Positions 1-13,239 of a DNA stretch of 64,000 nucleotides are shown here, piece after piece. The DNA is from Bathymodiolus brooksi (Eukaryota; Mollusca; Bivalvia; Mytilida; Modiolidae), in contig OY804590.1 of NCBI GenBank assembly GCA_963680875.1, positions 22,568,640-22,632,639 on the forward strand. Direction: 5' to 3'. A program made the translations under genes and the position numbers. Under the pieces are notes generated by a model. The model was not told the origin of the DNA, searched no databases, and worked only from the letters and a program-made list of their open reading frames with translations. Positions within the stretch are counted from its first letter, which is position 1, and the number at the start of each line of letters is the position of its first letter.

Positions 1-60
1 AACCAGCTTAAGACAGAGCTTTGCACAAGGGAGATACTCCTTAGTTTTATAAATTTAGAA

Positions 61-540
61 AATTTTAGATATGCAATCGGGCAAAATAAAAAAGGGAGGT
101 AACTCCAATTTAATAGATTGCAATGCAATCGCACAATATAAAAAAGGGAGGTAACTCCAATTTAAAAGATTGCAATGCAATCGCGTAAAATAAAACAGGG
201 AGGTCACTCCAATTTAAAAGATTGCAATGCAATCTCGTAAAATAAAAAAGAGAGGTAACTCCAATTTAATAGATTGCAATGCAATCGCACAAAATTAAAA
301 AGGGAGGTAACTCCAATTTAATAGATTCCAATGCAATCGTGCACACAAAAAAAGGGAGGTAACTCCAATTTAATAGATTGCAATGCAATAGTACAAAATA
401 AAAAAAAGGGAGGCAACTCCAATTTAATAGATTGCAATGCAATCGCACAAAATAAAAAAGGGAGGTAACTCCAATTTAATAGATTGCAATGCAATGACGG
501 AAAATAGAAAAAGGGAGGTAACTCCAATTTAATAGATTTA
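61..540 (-). repeat. 52-bp tandem array, nine copies
   Basis: Nine head-to-tail copies with a spacing of 52-54 bp, judged by the recurring gggaggtaactcc at about 94, 146, 198, 250, 302, 354, 408, 460 and 513. Each copy joins the minisatellite core found further right, written in minus orientation, to an AT-rich linker containing attgcaatgcaat. The last copy runs directly into the plus-orientation 24-bp array near 535-545. Frames through it stay open but look like simple repeat translation, not protein. Confidence 0.9.
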
Positions 541-3500
541 CCTCCCTTTTTTATATCGGAGTTACCTCCCTTTTTTATATTGGAGTTATCTCCCTTTTTT
601 TATATTGGAGTTATCTCCCTTTTTTATATTGGAGTTACCTCCCTTTTTTTATTTTGGAGTTATCTCCCTTTTTTATATTGCAGTTATCTCCCTTTTTTAT
701 ATTGGAGTTATCTCCCTTTTTTATATTGGAGTTACCTCCCTTTTTTATATTGGAGTTACCTCCCTTTTTTATTTTGGAGTAATCTCCCTTTTTTATATTG
801 GAGTTATCTCCCTTTTTTATATTGGAGTTATCTCCCTTTTTTATATTGGAGTTACCTCCCTTTTTATTATTTTATTTTGGAGCTATCTCCCTTTTTTTAT
901 ATTGGAGTTATCTCCCTTTTTTTATATCAGAGTTATCTCCCTTTTTATATTGGAGTTACCTCCCTTTTTTATATTGGAGTTACCTCCCTTTTTTATATTG
1001 GAGTTATCTCCCTTTTTTATATCGGAGTTATCTCTCTTTTTTATATCGGAGTTATCTCCCTTTTTTATATCGGAGTTACCTCCCTTTTTTATATTGGAGT
1101 TATCTCCCTTTTTTTATATTGGAGTTATCTCCCTTTTTTATATTGGAGTTACCTCCCTTTTTTTATTTTGGAGTTATCTCCCTTTTTTATATTGCAGTTA
1201 TCTCCCTTTTTTATATTGGAGTTATCTCCCTTTTTTATATTGGAGTTACCTCCCTTTTTTATATTGGAGTTACCTCCCTTTTTTATTTTGGAGTAATCTC
1301 CCTTTTTTATATTGGAGTTATCTCCCTTTTTTATATTGGAGTTATCTCCCTTTTTTATATTGGAGTTACCTCCCTTTTTATTATTTTATTTTGGAGCTAT
1401 CTCCCTTTTTTTATATTGGAGTTATCTCCCTTTTTTTATATCAGAGTTATCTCCCTTTTTATATTGGAGTTACCTCCCTTTTTTATATTGGAGTTACCTC
1501 CCTTTTTTATATTGGAGTTATCTCCCTTTTTTATATCGGAGTTATCTCTCTTTTTTATATCGGAGTTATCTCCCTTTTTTATATCGGAGTTATCTCCCTT
1601 TTTTATATTGGAGTTATCTCCCTTTTTTATATTGGAGTTATCTCCCTTTTCTTATATTGGAGTTATCTCCCTTTTTTATATTGGAGTTATCTCCCTTTTT
1701 TATATCGGAGTTATCTCCCTTTTTTATATCGGAGTTACCTCCCTTTTTAATATCGGAGTTATCTCCCTTTTTTATATCGGAGTTACCTCCCTTTTTTATA
1801 TCGGAGTTATCTCCCTTTTTTATATTGGAGTTATCTCCCTTTTTTATATTGGAGTTACCTCCCTTTTTTATATTGGAGTTATCTCCCTTTTTTATATTGG
1901 AGTTATCTCCCTTTTTTGTATTGGAGTTACTTCCCTTTTTTATATTGGAGTTATCTCCCTTTTTATATTGGAGTTATCTCCCTTTTTAAATTGGAGTTAT
2001 CTCCCTTTTTTATATTGGAGTTATCTCCCTTTTTTGTATTGGAGTTACCTCCTTTTTTATATTGGAGTTATCTCCCTTTTTTATATTGGAGTTATCTCCC
2101 TTTTTATATCGGAGTTACCTCCCTTTTTTATATTGGAGTTATCTCCCTTTTTTATATTGGAGTTATCTCCCTTTTTTATATTGGAGTTATCTTCCTTTTT
2201 TATATTGGAGTTATCTCCCTTTTTTATATTGGAGCTATCTCCCTTTTTTATATTGGAGTTACCTCCCTTTTTATTTTTTATTTTGGAGTTATCTCCCTTT
2301 TTTATATTGGAGTTATCTCCCTTTTTTATATTGGAGTTACCTCCCTTTTTTATATTGGAGTTACCTCCCTATTTTATATTGGAGTTATCTCCATTTTTTT
2401 ATATTGGAGTTATCTCCCTTTTTTATATGGGAGTTACCTCCCTTTTTATATTGGAGTTATCTCCCTTTTTATATTGGAGTTATCTCCCTTTTTTATATTG
2501 GAGTTACCTCCCTTTTTTATTTTGGAGTTATCTCCCTTTTTTATATTGGAGTTATCTCCCTTTTTTATATTGGAGTTACCTCCCTTTTTTATATCGGAGT
2601 TACCTCCCTTTTTTATATCGGAGTTACCTCCCTTTTTTATATTGGAGTTATCTCCCTTTTTTATATCGGAGTTACCTCCCTTTTTTATATCGGAGTTACC
2701 TCCCTTTTTTATTTTGGAGTTATCTCCCTTTTTTATATTGGAGTTATCTCCCTTTTTTATATTGGAGTTACCTCCCTTTTTTATTTTGGAGTTACCTCCC
2801 TTTTTTATATTGGAGTTATCTCCCTTTTTTATATTGGAGTTATCTCCCTTTTTCATATTGGAGTTACCTCCCTTTTTTATATCGGAGTTATCTCCCTTTT
2901 TTATATTGGAGTTATCTCCCTTTTTTATATCGGAGTTACCTCCCTTTTTTATATCGGAGTTACCTCCCTTTTTATATTGGAGTTACCTCCCTTTTTTATA
3001 TTGGAGTTATCTCCCTTTTCTATATCGGAGTTATCTCCCTTTTTTATATTGGAGTTATCTCCCTTTTTTATATTGGAGTTATCTCCCTTTTTATATTGGA
3101 GTTATCTCCCTTTTTTTATATTGGAGTTATCTCCCTTTTTTATATTGGAGTTATCTCCCTTTTTTATATTGGAGTTATCTCCCTTTTTTGTATTGGAGTT
3201 ACCTCCCTTTTTTATATTGGAGTTATCTCCCTTTTTTATATTGGAGTTATCTCCCTTTTTTATATTGGAGTTATCTCCCTTTTTAAATTGGAGTTATCTC
3301 CCTTTTTTATATTGGAGTTATCTCCCTTTTTTATATTGGAGTTATCTCCCTTTTTTGTATTGGAGTTACCTCCTTTTTTATATTGGAGTTATCTCCCTTT
3401 TTTATATTGGAGTTATCTCCCTTTTTATATCGGAGTTACCTCCCTTTTTTATATTGGAGTTATCTCCCTTTTTTATATTGGAGTTATCTTCCTTTTTTAT

Positions 3501-4279
3501 ATTGGAGTTATCTCCCTTTTTTATATTGGAGTTACCTCCCTTTTTATTTTTTATTTTGGAGTTATCTCCCTTTTTTTATATTGGAGTTATCTCCCTTTTT
3601 TTATATTGGAGTTACCTCCCTTTTTTATATTGGAGTTACCTCCCTTTTTTATATTGGAGTTATCTCCATTTTTTTATATTGGAGTTATCTCCCTTTTTTA
3701 TATTGGAGTTACCTCCCTTTTTATATTGGAGTTATCTCCCTTTTTATATTGGAGTTATCTCCCTTTTTTATATTGGAGTTACCTCCCTTTTTTATTTTGG
3801 AGTTATCTCCCTTTTTTATATTGGAGTTACCTCCCTTTTTTATATCGGAGTTACCTCCCTTTTTTATATCGGAGCTACCTCCCTTTTTTATATCGGAGTT
3901 ACCTCCCTTTTTTTATATTGGAGTTATCTCCCTTTTTTATATCGGAGTTACCTCCCTTTTTTATATCGGAGTTACCTCCCTTTTTTATATTGGAGTTACC
4001 TCCCTTTTTTATATTGGAGTTATCTCCCTTTTTTATATCGGAGTTACCTCCCTTTTTTATTTTGGAGTTATCTCCCTTTTTTATATCGGAGTTATCTCCC
4101 TTTTTTATATTGGAGTTACCTCCCTTTTTTATATTGGAGTTATCTCCCTTTTTTATATTGGAGTTATCTCCCTTTTTTATATTGGAGTTACCTCCCTTTT
4201 TTATTTTGGAGTTATCTCCCTTTTTTATATTGGAGTTACCTCCCTTTTTTATATCGGAGTTACCTCCCTTTTTTATATA
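541..4279 (+). repeat. 24-bp minisatellite, plus-orientation block
   Basis: About 155 copies of a 23-25-bp unit with consensus ggagttatctccctttttt plus atatt. Variants are tta/tac before ctccc, tattgg/tatcgg, and 5-7 T in the T-run. Because units of 24 bp keep phase and units of 23 or 25 bp shift it, all three plus frames stay open for long distances (1165 codons in one), which is a composition artefact. Variant monomers recur in order: the segment carrying ttattattttattttggag near 860 returns near 1371, about 510 bp later. Marks near 1988, 2035 and 2270 return near 3284, 3350 and 3541, showing a duplication of about 1.3 kb within the array. Confidence 0.95.
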
Positions 4280-5330
4280 TAAAAAAGGGAGATAACTCCA
4301 ATATAAAAAAGGGAGATAACTCCAATATAAAAAAGGGGGATAACTCCAATATAAAAAAGGAGATAACTCCAATATAAAAAAGGGAGGTAACTCCGATATA
4401 AAAAAGGGAGATAACTCCAATATAAAAAGGGAGATAACTCCAATATAAAAAAGGGAGATAACTCCAATATAAAAAAGGGAGATAACTCCAATATAAAAAA
4501 GGGAGATAACTCCAATGTAAAAAGGGGAGGTAACTCCAATAAAAAAAGGGAGGTAACTCCAATATAAAAAAGGGAGATAACTCCAATGTAAAAAGGGGAG
4601 GTAACTCCAATATAAAAAGGGAGATAACTCCAATATAAAAAAGGGAGATAACTCCAATATAAAAAAGGGAGATAACTCCAATATAAAAAAGGGAGATAAC
4701 TCCAATATAAAAAAGGGAGATAACTCCAATATAAAAAAGGGGGATAACTCCAATATAAAAAAGGAGATAACTCCAATATAAAAAAGGGAGGTAACTCCGA
4801 TATAAAAAAGGGAGATAACTCCAATATAAAAAGGGAGATAACTCCAATATAAAAAAGGGAGATAACTCCAATATAAAAAAGGGAGATAACTCCAATATAA
4901 AAAAGGGAGATAACTCCAATGTAAAAAGGGGAGGTAACTCCAATAAAAAAAGGGAGGTAACTCCAATATAAAAAAGGGAGATAACTCCAATGTAAAAAGG
5001 GGAGGTAACTCCAATATAAAAAGGGAGATAACTCCAATATAAAAAAGGGAGATAACTCCAATATAAAAAAGGGAGATAACTCCGATATAAAAAAGGGAGA
5101 TAACTCCGATATAAAAAAGGGAGATAACTCCAATGTAAAAAGGGGAGGTAACTCCAATAAAAAAGGGAGGTAACTCCAATATAAAAAAGGGAGATAACTT
5201 CAAAATAAAAAAGGGAGGTAACTCCAATATAAAAAAGGGAGGTAACTCCAATATAAAATAGGGAGATAACTCCAATATAAAAAAGGGAGGTAACTCCAAT
5301 ATAAAAAAGGGAGATAACTCCAATATAAAC
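4280..5330 (-). repeat. 24-bp minisatellite, inverted block
   Basis: Same unit as the preceding block but on the opposite strand (aaaaaagggagataactcc). The switch occurs at about 4275-4285 through a perfect short palindrome, ttttttatatataaaaaa. Marked variants (gggggataactcc followed by a shortened aaaaaggagataac unit) at about 4332 and 4738, and the aatgtaaaaaggggagg variant at about 4514, 4586, 4918 and 4990, reveal a higher-order repeat of about 404 bp. The block ends abruptly at the left hairpin of the next element. Confidence 0.94.
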
Positions 5331-5469
5331 CAGAGGCTCTCAAGAGCCTGTATCGTTCACCTGGTAATAAAAAAAACCAATTGGTCCTATGTAAAAACTA
5401 TGTCCTGCGTCATCTTGGAATTACGATCAACATAAAAAACACAAAGTTTGTAAAGGACCTTCCAATGAT

Positions 5470-8400
5470 TGATGCACAGTTTAGGTTCAATCAGTGCAAT
5501 AGTTTCAGAGAAGAATATATTTCTGTATTTTCCCCATATGGTTCTGTGTTAATACTATGACCTGTGGTGGCAGCCATCTTGGATTTCCGATCGGCATAAA
5601 AAAACAGGACCTTCCAATGATCATTCCTGGGCAGTTTGGTTTCAACTGTCCAAGTGGTTTCAGAGAAGAAGCATTTTGAAACATTTTTCCCATAGGGTCC
5701 AATGTTAAACTAAGTCCTGCCGTAGCCGCCATTTTGAATTTCATATCAGAATAAAAAACGTATATGTTGTAGAGGACCATTCAATGAACATTCATGTACA
5801 GTTTGGCTTTAATCATATTTGTAGTTTCTGAGAAGAAGGCATTTGAACATTTTCCCATAGGGTCCAATGTTAATCTATGTCCTGCGGTGGTGGCCATCTT
5901 GGATTTCCGATCGGCATAAAAAACACACACCTTGTAGAGGACCTTCCAATGATCATTCCTGGGCAGTTTGGTTTCAATTATCCAAGTGGTTTCAGAGAAG
6001 AAGCGTTTTGAAACATTTTTCCCATAGGGTCCAATGTTAAACTAAGTCCTGCCGTAGCCGCCATTTTGAATTTTATATCGGAACAAAAAACGCAAAGTTT
6101 GTAGAGGACCATCCAATGAACATTCATGTACAGTTTGGCTTTAATCATATTTGTAGTTTCTGAGAAGAAGGCATTTGAACATTTTCCCATAGGGTCCAAT
6201 GTTAATCTATGTCCTGCGGTGGTGGCCATCTTGGATTTCCGACCGGCATAAAAAACAAAAAATTTGTAGAGGACCTTCCAATGATCATTCCTGGGCAGTT
6301 TGGTTTCAACTGTCCAAGTGGTTTCAGAGAAGAAGCATTTTGAAACATTTTTCCCATAGGGTCCAATGTTAAACTAAGTCCTGCCGTAGCCGCCATTTTG
6401 AATTTCATATCGGAACAAAAAACGTAAAGTTTGTAGAGGACCATCCAATGAACATTCTTGTACAGTTTGGCTTTAATCATATTTGTAGTTTCTGAGAAGA
6501 AGGCATTTGAACATTTTCCCATAGGGTCCAATGTTAATCTATGTCCTGCGGTGGTGGCCATCTTGGATTTCCGATCGGCATAAAAAACACACACCTTGTA
6601 GAGGACCTTCCAATGATCATTCCTGGGCAGTTTGGTTTCAATTATCCAAGTGGTTTCAGAGAAGAAGCGTTTTGAAACATTTTTCCCATAGGGTCCAATG
6701 TTAAACTAAGTCCTGCCGTAGCCGCCATTTTGAATTTTATATCGGAACAAAAAACGCAAAGTTTGTAGAGGACCATCCAATGAACATTCATGTACAGTTT
6801 GGCTTTAATCATATTTGTAGTTTCTGAGAAGAAGGCATTTGAACATTTTCCCATAGGGTCCAATGTTAATCTATGTCCTGCGGTGGTGGCCATCTTGGAT
6901 TTCCAACCGGCATAAAAAACAGAAACTTTGTAGAGGACCTTCCAATGATCATTCCTGGGCAGTTTGGTTTCAACTGTCCAAGTGGTTTCAGAGAAGAAGC
7001 ATTTTGAAACATTTTTCCCATAGGGTCCAATGTTAAACTAAGTCCTGCCGTAGCCGCCATTTTGAATTTCATATCGGAACAAAAAACGTATTGTTTGTAG
7101 AGAATCATCCAATGAACATTCATGTACAGTTTGGCTTTAATCATATTTGTAGTTTCTGAGAAGAAGGCATTTGAACATTTTCCCATAGGGTCCAATGTTA
7201 ATCTATGTCCTGCGGTGGCGGCCATCTTGAATTTCCGATCGGCATAAAAAAACAGAAACTTTGTAGAGGACCTTCCAATGATCATTCCTGGGCAGTTTGG
7301 TTTCAATTATCCAAGTGGTTTCAGAGAAGAAGCGTTTTGAAACATTTTTCCCATAGGGTCCAATGTTAAACTAAGTCCTGCCGTAGCCGCCATTTTGAAT
7401 TTCATACCAGAACAAAAAACGTAAAGTTTGTAGAGGACCATCTAATGAACATTCATGTACAGTTTGGCTTTAATCATATTTGTAGTTTCTGAGTAGAAGG
7501 CATTTGAATATTTTCCCATAGGGTCCAATGTTAATCTATGTCCTGCGGTGGCGGCCATCTTGGATTTCCGACCGGCATAAAAAACGGAAAATTTGTAGAG
7601 GACCTTCCAATGATCATTCCTGGGCAGTTTAGTTTCAACTGTCCAAGTGGTTTCAGAGAAGAAGCATTTTGAAACATTTTTCCCATAGGGTCCAATGTTA
7701 AACTAAGTCCTGCCATAGCCGCCATTTTGAATTTCATACCAGAACAAAAAACGTAAAGTTTGTAGAGGACCATCTAATGAACATTCATGTACAGTTTGGC
7801 TTTAATCATATTTGTAGTTTCTGAGTAGAAGGCATTTGAACATTTTCCCATAGGGTCCAATGTTAATCTATGTATTGCGGTGGTGGCCATCTTGGATTTC
7901 CGATCGGCATAAAAAACATAAAATTTGTAGAGGACCTTCCAATGATCATTCCTAGGCAGTTTGGTTTCAATTATCCGAGTGGTTTCAGAGAAGAAGCGTT
8001 TTGAAACATTTTTCCCATAGGGTCCAATGTTAAACTAAGTCCTGCCGTAGCCGCCATTTTGAATTTCATACCAGAACAAAAAACGTAAAGTTTGTAGAGG
8101 ACCATCTAATGAACATTCATGTACAGTTTGGCTTTAATCATATTTGTAGTTTCTGAGTAGAAGGCATTTGAATATTTTCCCATAGGGTCCAATGTTAATC
8201 TATGTCCTGCGGTGGCGGCCATCTTGGATTTCCGACCGGCATAAAAAACGGATAATTTGTAGAGGACCTTCCAATGATCATTCCTGGGCAGTTTGGTTTC
8301 AACTGTCCAAGTGGTTTCAGAGAAGAAGCATTTTGAAACATTTTTCCCATAGGGTCCAATGTTAAACTAAGTCCTGCCGTAGCCGCCATTTTGAATTTCA

Positions 8401-10610
8401 TACCAGAACAAAAAACGTAAAGTTTGTAGAGGACCATCTAATGAACATTCATGTACAGTTTGGCTTTAATCATATTTGTAGTTTCTGAGTAGAAGGCATT
8501 TGAATATTTTCCCATAGGGTCCAATGTTAATCTATGTCCTGCGGTGGCGGCCATCTTGGATTTCTGACCGGCATAAAAAACGGAAAATTTGTAGAGGACC
8601 TTCCAATGATCATTCCTGGGCAGTTTGGTTTCAACTGTCCAAGTGGTTTCAGAGAAGAAGCATTTTGAAACATTTTTCCCATAGGGTCCAATGTTAAACT
8701 AAGTTCTGCCGTAGCCGCCATTTTGAATTTCATATCAGAACAAAAAACCTTAAGATTGTAGAGGACCATCCAATGAACATTCATGTACAGTTTGGCTTTA
8801 ATCATATTTGTAGTTTCTGAGAAGAAGGCATTTGAACATTTTCCCATAGGGTCCAATGTTAATCTATGTATTGTGGTGGCTGCCATCTTGGATTTCCGAT
8901 CGGCATAAAAAACATAAAATTTCTAGAGGACCTTCCAATGATCATTCCTAGGCAGTTTGGTTTCAATTATCCAAGTGGTTTCAGAGAAGAAGCGTTTTGA
9001 AACATTTTTCCCATAGGGTTCAATGTTAAACTAAGTCCTGCCGTAGCCGCCATTTTGAATTTCATACCGGAACAAAAAACGTAAAGTTTGTAGAGGACCA
9101 TCTAATGAACATTCATGTACAGTTTGGCTTTAATCATATTTGTAGTTTCTGAGTAGAAGGCATTTGAATATTTTCCCATAGGGTCCAATGTTAATCTATG
9201 TCCTGCGGTGGCGGCCATCTTGGATTTCCGACCGGCATAAAAAACAGAAAATTTGTAGAGGACCTTCCAATGATCATTCCTAGGCAGTTTGGTTTCAACT
9301 GTCCAAGTGGTTTCAGAGAAGAAGCATTTTGAAACATTTTTCCCATAGGGTCCAATGTTAAACTAAGTCCTGCCGTAGCCGCCATTTTGAATTTCATATC
9401 GGAACAAAAAACCTTAAGATTGTAGAGGACCATCCAATGAACATTCATGTACAGTTTGGCTTTAATAATATTTGTAGTTTCTGAGAAGAAGGCATTTGAA
9501 CATTTTCCCATAGGGTCCAATGTTAATCTATGTCCTGCGGTGGCGGCCATCTTGGATTTCCGACCGGCATAAAAAACACACACCTTGTAGAGGACCTTCC
9601 AATGATCATTCCTGGGCAGTTTGGTTTCAACTGTCCAAGTGGTTTCAGAGAAGAAGCATTTTGAAACATTTTTCCCATAGGGTCCAATGTTAAACTAAGT
9701 CCTGCCGTAGCCGCCATTTTGAATTTCATATCGGAACAAAAAACCTTAAGATTGTAGAGGACCATCCAATGAACATTCATGTACAGTTTGGCTTTAATAA
9801 TATTTGTAGTTTCTGAGAAGAAGGCATTTGAACATTTTCCCATAGGGTCCAATGTTAATCTATGTCCTGCGGTGGCGGCCATCTTGGATTTCCGACCGGC
9901 ATAAAAAACACACACCTTGTAGAGGACCTTCCAATGATCATTCCTGGGCAGTTTGGTTTCAACTGTCCAAGTGGTTTCAGAGAAGAAGCATTTTGAAACA
10001 TTTTTCCCATAGGGTCCAATGTTAAACTAAGTCCTGCCGTAGCCGCCATTTTGAATTTCATACCGGAACAAAAAACGTAAAGTTTGTAGAGGACCATCTA
10101 ATGAACATTCATGTACAGTTTGGCTTTAATCATATTTGTAGTTTCTGAGTAGAAGGCATTTGAATATTTTCCCATAGGGTCCAATGTTAATCTATGTCCT
10201 GCGGTGGCGGCCATCTTGGATTTCCGACCGGCATAAAAAACAGATTATTTGTAGAGGACCTTCCAATGATCATTCCTGGGCAGTTTGGTTTCAACTGTCC
10301 AAGTAGTTTCAGAGAAGAAGCATTTTGAAACATTTTTCCCATAGGGTCCAATGTTAAACTAAGTCCTGCCGTAGCCGCCATTTTGAATTTCATATCGGAA
10401 CAAAAAACCTTAAGATTGTAGAGGACCATCCAATGAACATTCATGTACAGTTTGGCTTTAATCATATTTGTAGTTTCTGAGAAGAAGGCATTTGAACATT
10501 TTCCCATAGGGTCCAATGTTAATCTATGTCCTGCGATGGCGGCCATCTTGGATTTCCGACCGGCATAAAAAACAGTAACTTGGTAAAGGACATTCCAATG
10601 ATCATTCCTT
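5470..10610 (+). repeat. 332-bp satellite, dimer of about 166-bp monomers
   Basis: About 15 copies at a strict 332-bp spacing. Each holds two related halves, one reading tcctgcggtggcggccatct and the other cctgccgtagccgccatttt, both following cccatagggtccaatgtt. Most copies from 5670 to 8325 alternate between aagaagcatttt with caactgtcc and aagaagcgtttt with caattatcc, that is, a 664-bp higher-order unit that breaks down after about 8.6 kb. The final two monomers before 10800 are clearly diverged. Minus-strand frames of 80-146 codons are shadows of the repeat. Confidence 0.93.
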
Positions 10611-10825
10611 TACAGATTGGGTTCAGTCAGTTCATTAGTTTCAGAGAAGAAGATCTTTGAAATTTCAGCCAATCAGAGCATATTATTGGCCCTGGCAGCC
10701 ATATTGAATATCCGACTGGAACGAAAAACAGTAACTTTGTAGAGGACCATCCAAGGAACATTCCTGCTAAGTTCGGTTCCAATCGGCCAAGTGGTTTCGG
10801 AGAAGAAGCTTGAAATGTGAAAAGT

Positions 10826-10938
10826 TTACAGACGACAGACGACAGACGACAGACTACAGACGACAGACGACAGACGACAGACGACGGACGCCAAGTGATG
10901 GCAATAGTTCACATGGACCTTTGGTCCAGGTGAACTAA
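10826..10938 (+). other. 3' terminus of element 1 with hairpin
   Basis: A short gacagac tandem run (about 10830-10880) leads into ccaagtgatggcaatag and then an inverted repeat whose arms read ttcacatggacc and ggtccaggtgaa around a ttt loop, ending in ctaa. The same layout closes three other elements in this window (ends at 14830, about 40390 and about 40892). Confidence 0.8.
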
Positions 10939-12362
10939 AAAGGGAGATAACTCCGATATAAAAAAGGGAGATAACTCCAATATAAAAAAGGGAGATAACT
11001 CCAATATAAAAAAGGGAGATAACTTCAAAATAAAAAAGGGAGGTAACTCCAATATAAAAAAGGGAGGTAACTCCAATATAAAAAAGGGAGATAACTCCAA
11101 TATAAAAAAGGGAGATAACTCCAATATAAAAAAGGGAGGTAACTCCGATATAAAAAAGGTGGGTAACTCCAATATAAAAAGGGATATAACTCCAATATAA
11201 AAAAGGGAGATAATTCCAATATAAAAAAGGGAGATAACTCCAATATAAAAAAGGGAGATAACTCCAATATAAAAAAGGGAGATAACTCCAATATAAAAAA
11301 GGGAGATAACTTCAAAATAAAAAAGGGAGGTAACTCCAATATAAAAAAGGGAGGTAACTCCAATATAAAAAAGGGAGATAACTCCAATATAAAAAAGGGA
11401 GATAACTCCAATATAAAAAAGGGAGGTAACTCCGATATAAAAAAGGGGGGTAACTCCAATATAAAAAGGGATATAACTCCAATATAAAAAAGGGAGATAA
11501 CTCCAATATAAAAAAGGGAGGTAACTCCGATATAAAAAAGGGGGGTAACTCCAATATAAAAAGGGATATAACTCCAATATAAAAAAGGGAGGTAACTCCA
11601 ATATAAAAAAGGGAGATAACTCCAAAATAAAAAAGGGAGGCAACTCCAATATAAAAAAAAGGGAGATAACTCCAAAATAAAAAAGGGAGGTAACTCCAAT
11701 ATAAAAAGGGAGATAACTCCAATATAAAAAAGGGAGATAACTCCAATATAAAAAGGGAGATAACTCCAATATAAAAAAGGGAGGTAACTCCAATATAAAA
11801 AAGGGAGATAACTCCAATATAAAAAAGGAGGTAACTCCAATACAAAAAAGGGAGATAACTCCAATATAAAAAAGGGAGATAACTCCAATATAAAAAGGGA
11901 GATAACTCCAATATAAAAAAGGGAGGTAACTCCAATATAAAAAAGGGAGATAACTCCAATATAAAAAAGGGAGATAACTCCAATATAAAAAGGGAGATAA
12001 CTCCAATATAAAAAAGGGAGGTAACTCCAATATAAAAAAAGGAGATAACTCCAATATAAAAAAGGGAGATGACTCCAATATAAAAAGGGAGATAACTCCA
12101 ATATAAAAAAGGGAGGTAACTCCAATATAAAAAAGGGAGATAACTCCAAAATAAAAAAGGGAGGTAAATCCAATATAAAAAAGGGAGATAACTCCAATAT
12201 AAAAAAGGGAGATAACTCCAATATAAAAAAGGGAGATAACTCCAATATAAAAAAAGGGGGTAACTCCAATATAAAAAAGGGAGATAACTTCAATATAAAA
12301 AAGGGAGATAACTCCAATATAAAAAAGGGAGATAACTCCAATATAAAAAAGGGGGATAACTC
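10939..12362 (-). repeat. 24-bp minisatellite, second inverted block
   Basis: About 60 copies of the same unit in the same orientation as 4280-5330. Rare monomers such as gataacttcaaaat followed by two gggaggtaactcc units occur near 5194, 11020 and 11308, so this block and the one left of element 1 share the same variant order. This fits one array split by, or duplicated with, the element. The block ends at the left hairpin of element 2. Confidence 0.93.
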
Positions 12363-13239
12363 CAATACTAGAGGCTCCCAGGAGCCTGTATAGCTCACCT
12401 GGATATAATAACAACATCAGTCAATAAAACTTGATAACTTCGGTAAAAAAATTAACAAATGTAGCCTTCGTCATTGCAGACCCCTTCTACAAAAAAATGT
12501 GGGCAGGGGTTCCCCCTTTAATGTAAGTTATCAAAATTGCTGTAAAAAAACATATATGTCAATGATTCTCAAAATTTAGCTTTTCCTACTTCACATTTTG
12601 TAATAGAGTTGCTTCCCTTTGATTATTTGAGTAACCAAAAGCAATGAGTCAACAAAAATATGCATTTCAAGAGGAATAACTCTTCACAGCTGTCGCACAT
12701 TTTTAACTGTGGGAAATTTTTTGTAGATCTTGACATGCTGAACATTTTTGCAGTTTAAACTTTCCCTCTATCTCTAATAGTTTTTGAGATATAAGATGAT
12801 AGTATTAAAATTGAGAAGGGCAATAACTCCAAAATGGGTAATTGGATTTACTTCAAAATTGCAGGGTAGGAAGATCTTGACATGCTGCAAATTTTTGAAA
12901 TTTAAACTTAACCTTTATCTCTTATAGTTTTTGAAATATAAGACGAAAAGTATTAATTTTTTTTTATAAATTTGATGAAAAAAGGTCGAGAACTCCAAGA
13001 TGGGTAATCAGATTTACTTCAAAATTGCAGGTAAAAAAAAAAATGGATAGAAGGGTCGAACCGCCAGACACATTTTTGGAAGAGAACCATCCAATGACTA
13101 TTTCATCAAAATTTTGTTCTTATTGAGCAAATGGTTTCAGACAAAAATATTTTTATGGGAATTTCCCATAGGGTCCTATGTTAAATTAAGTTCGGCTGTG
13201 GCGGCCATCTTGGTCGGTGTTCTGAAATGCCGGACACAA

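Larger units (their letters stand above)
5331..10938 (+). mobile_element. Hairpin-ended non-autonomous element 1 with satellite core
   Basis: A 5.6-kb unit that interrupts the minisatellite. It opens with a short hairpin (arms aggctct and agagcct, 5334-5349) followed by a tcacctgg motif. It then holds about 15 copies of a 332-bp satellite, ends with a run of gacagac repeats and the phrase ccaagtgatggcaatag, and closes with a long hairpin (about 10907-10934) and ctaa. No transposase is visible. The plan of two different hairpin ends around a core of about 160-bp repeats resembles bivalve pearl/CvA-type and Helitron-like non-autonomous elements. That family link is from memory, not a search. 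No target duplication is recognisable because both flanks are minisatellite. Confidence 0.75.

Noticed and set aside
61..540. CRISPR-like array
   Set aside because: Whole 52-bp units are repeated, spacers are not unique, and the genome is eukaryotic.
580..4377. Very long open frames (up to 1165 codons) with repeating ELSPFFI-type peptides
   Set aside because: They are translations of a 24-bp minisatellite; all three frames are open, composition is extreme, and no conserved domain or start context exists.
5505..10546. Serial minus-strand ORFs of 80-146 codons with LTLDPMGK-like peptides
   Set aside because: They recur at the 332-bp satellite period and truncate with it; no selection for frame is visible.
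10909..12417. 457- and 502-codon minus frames
   Set aside because: Minisatellite translation, same reason as the left array.
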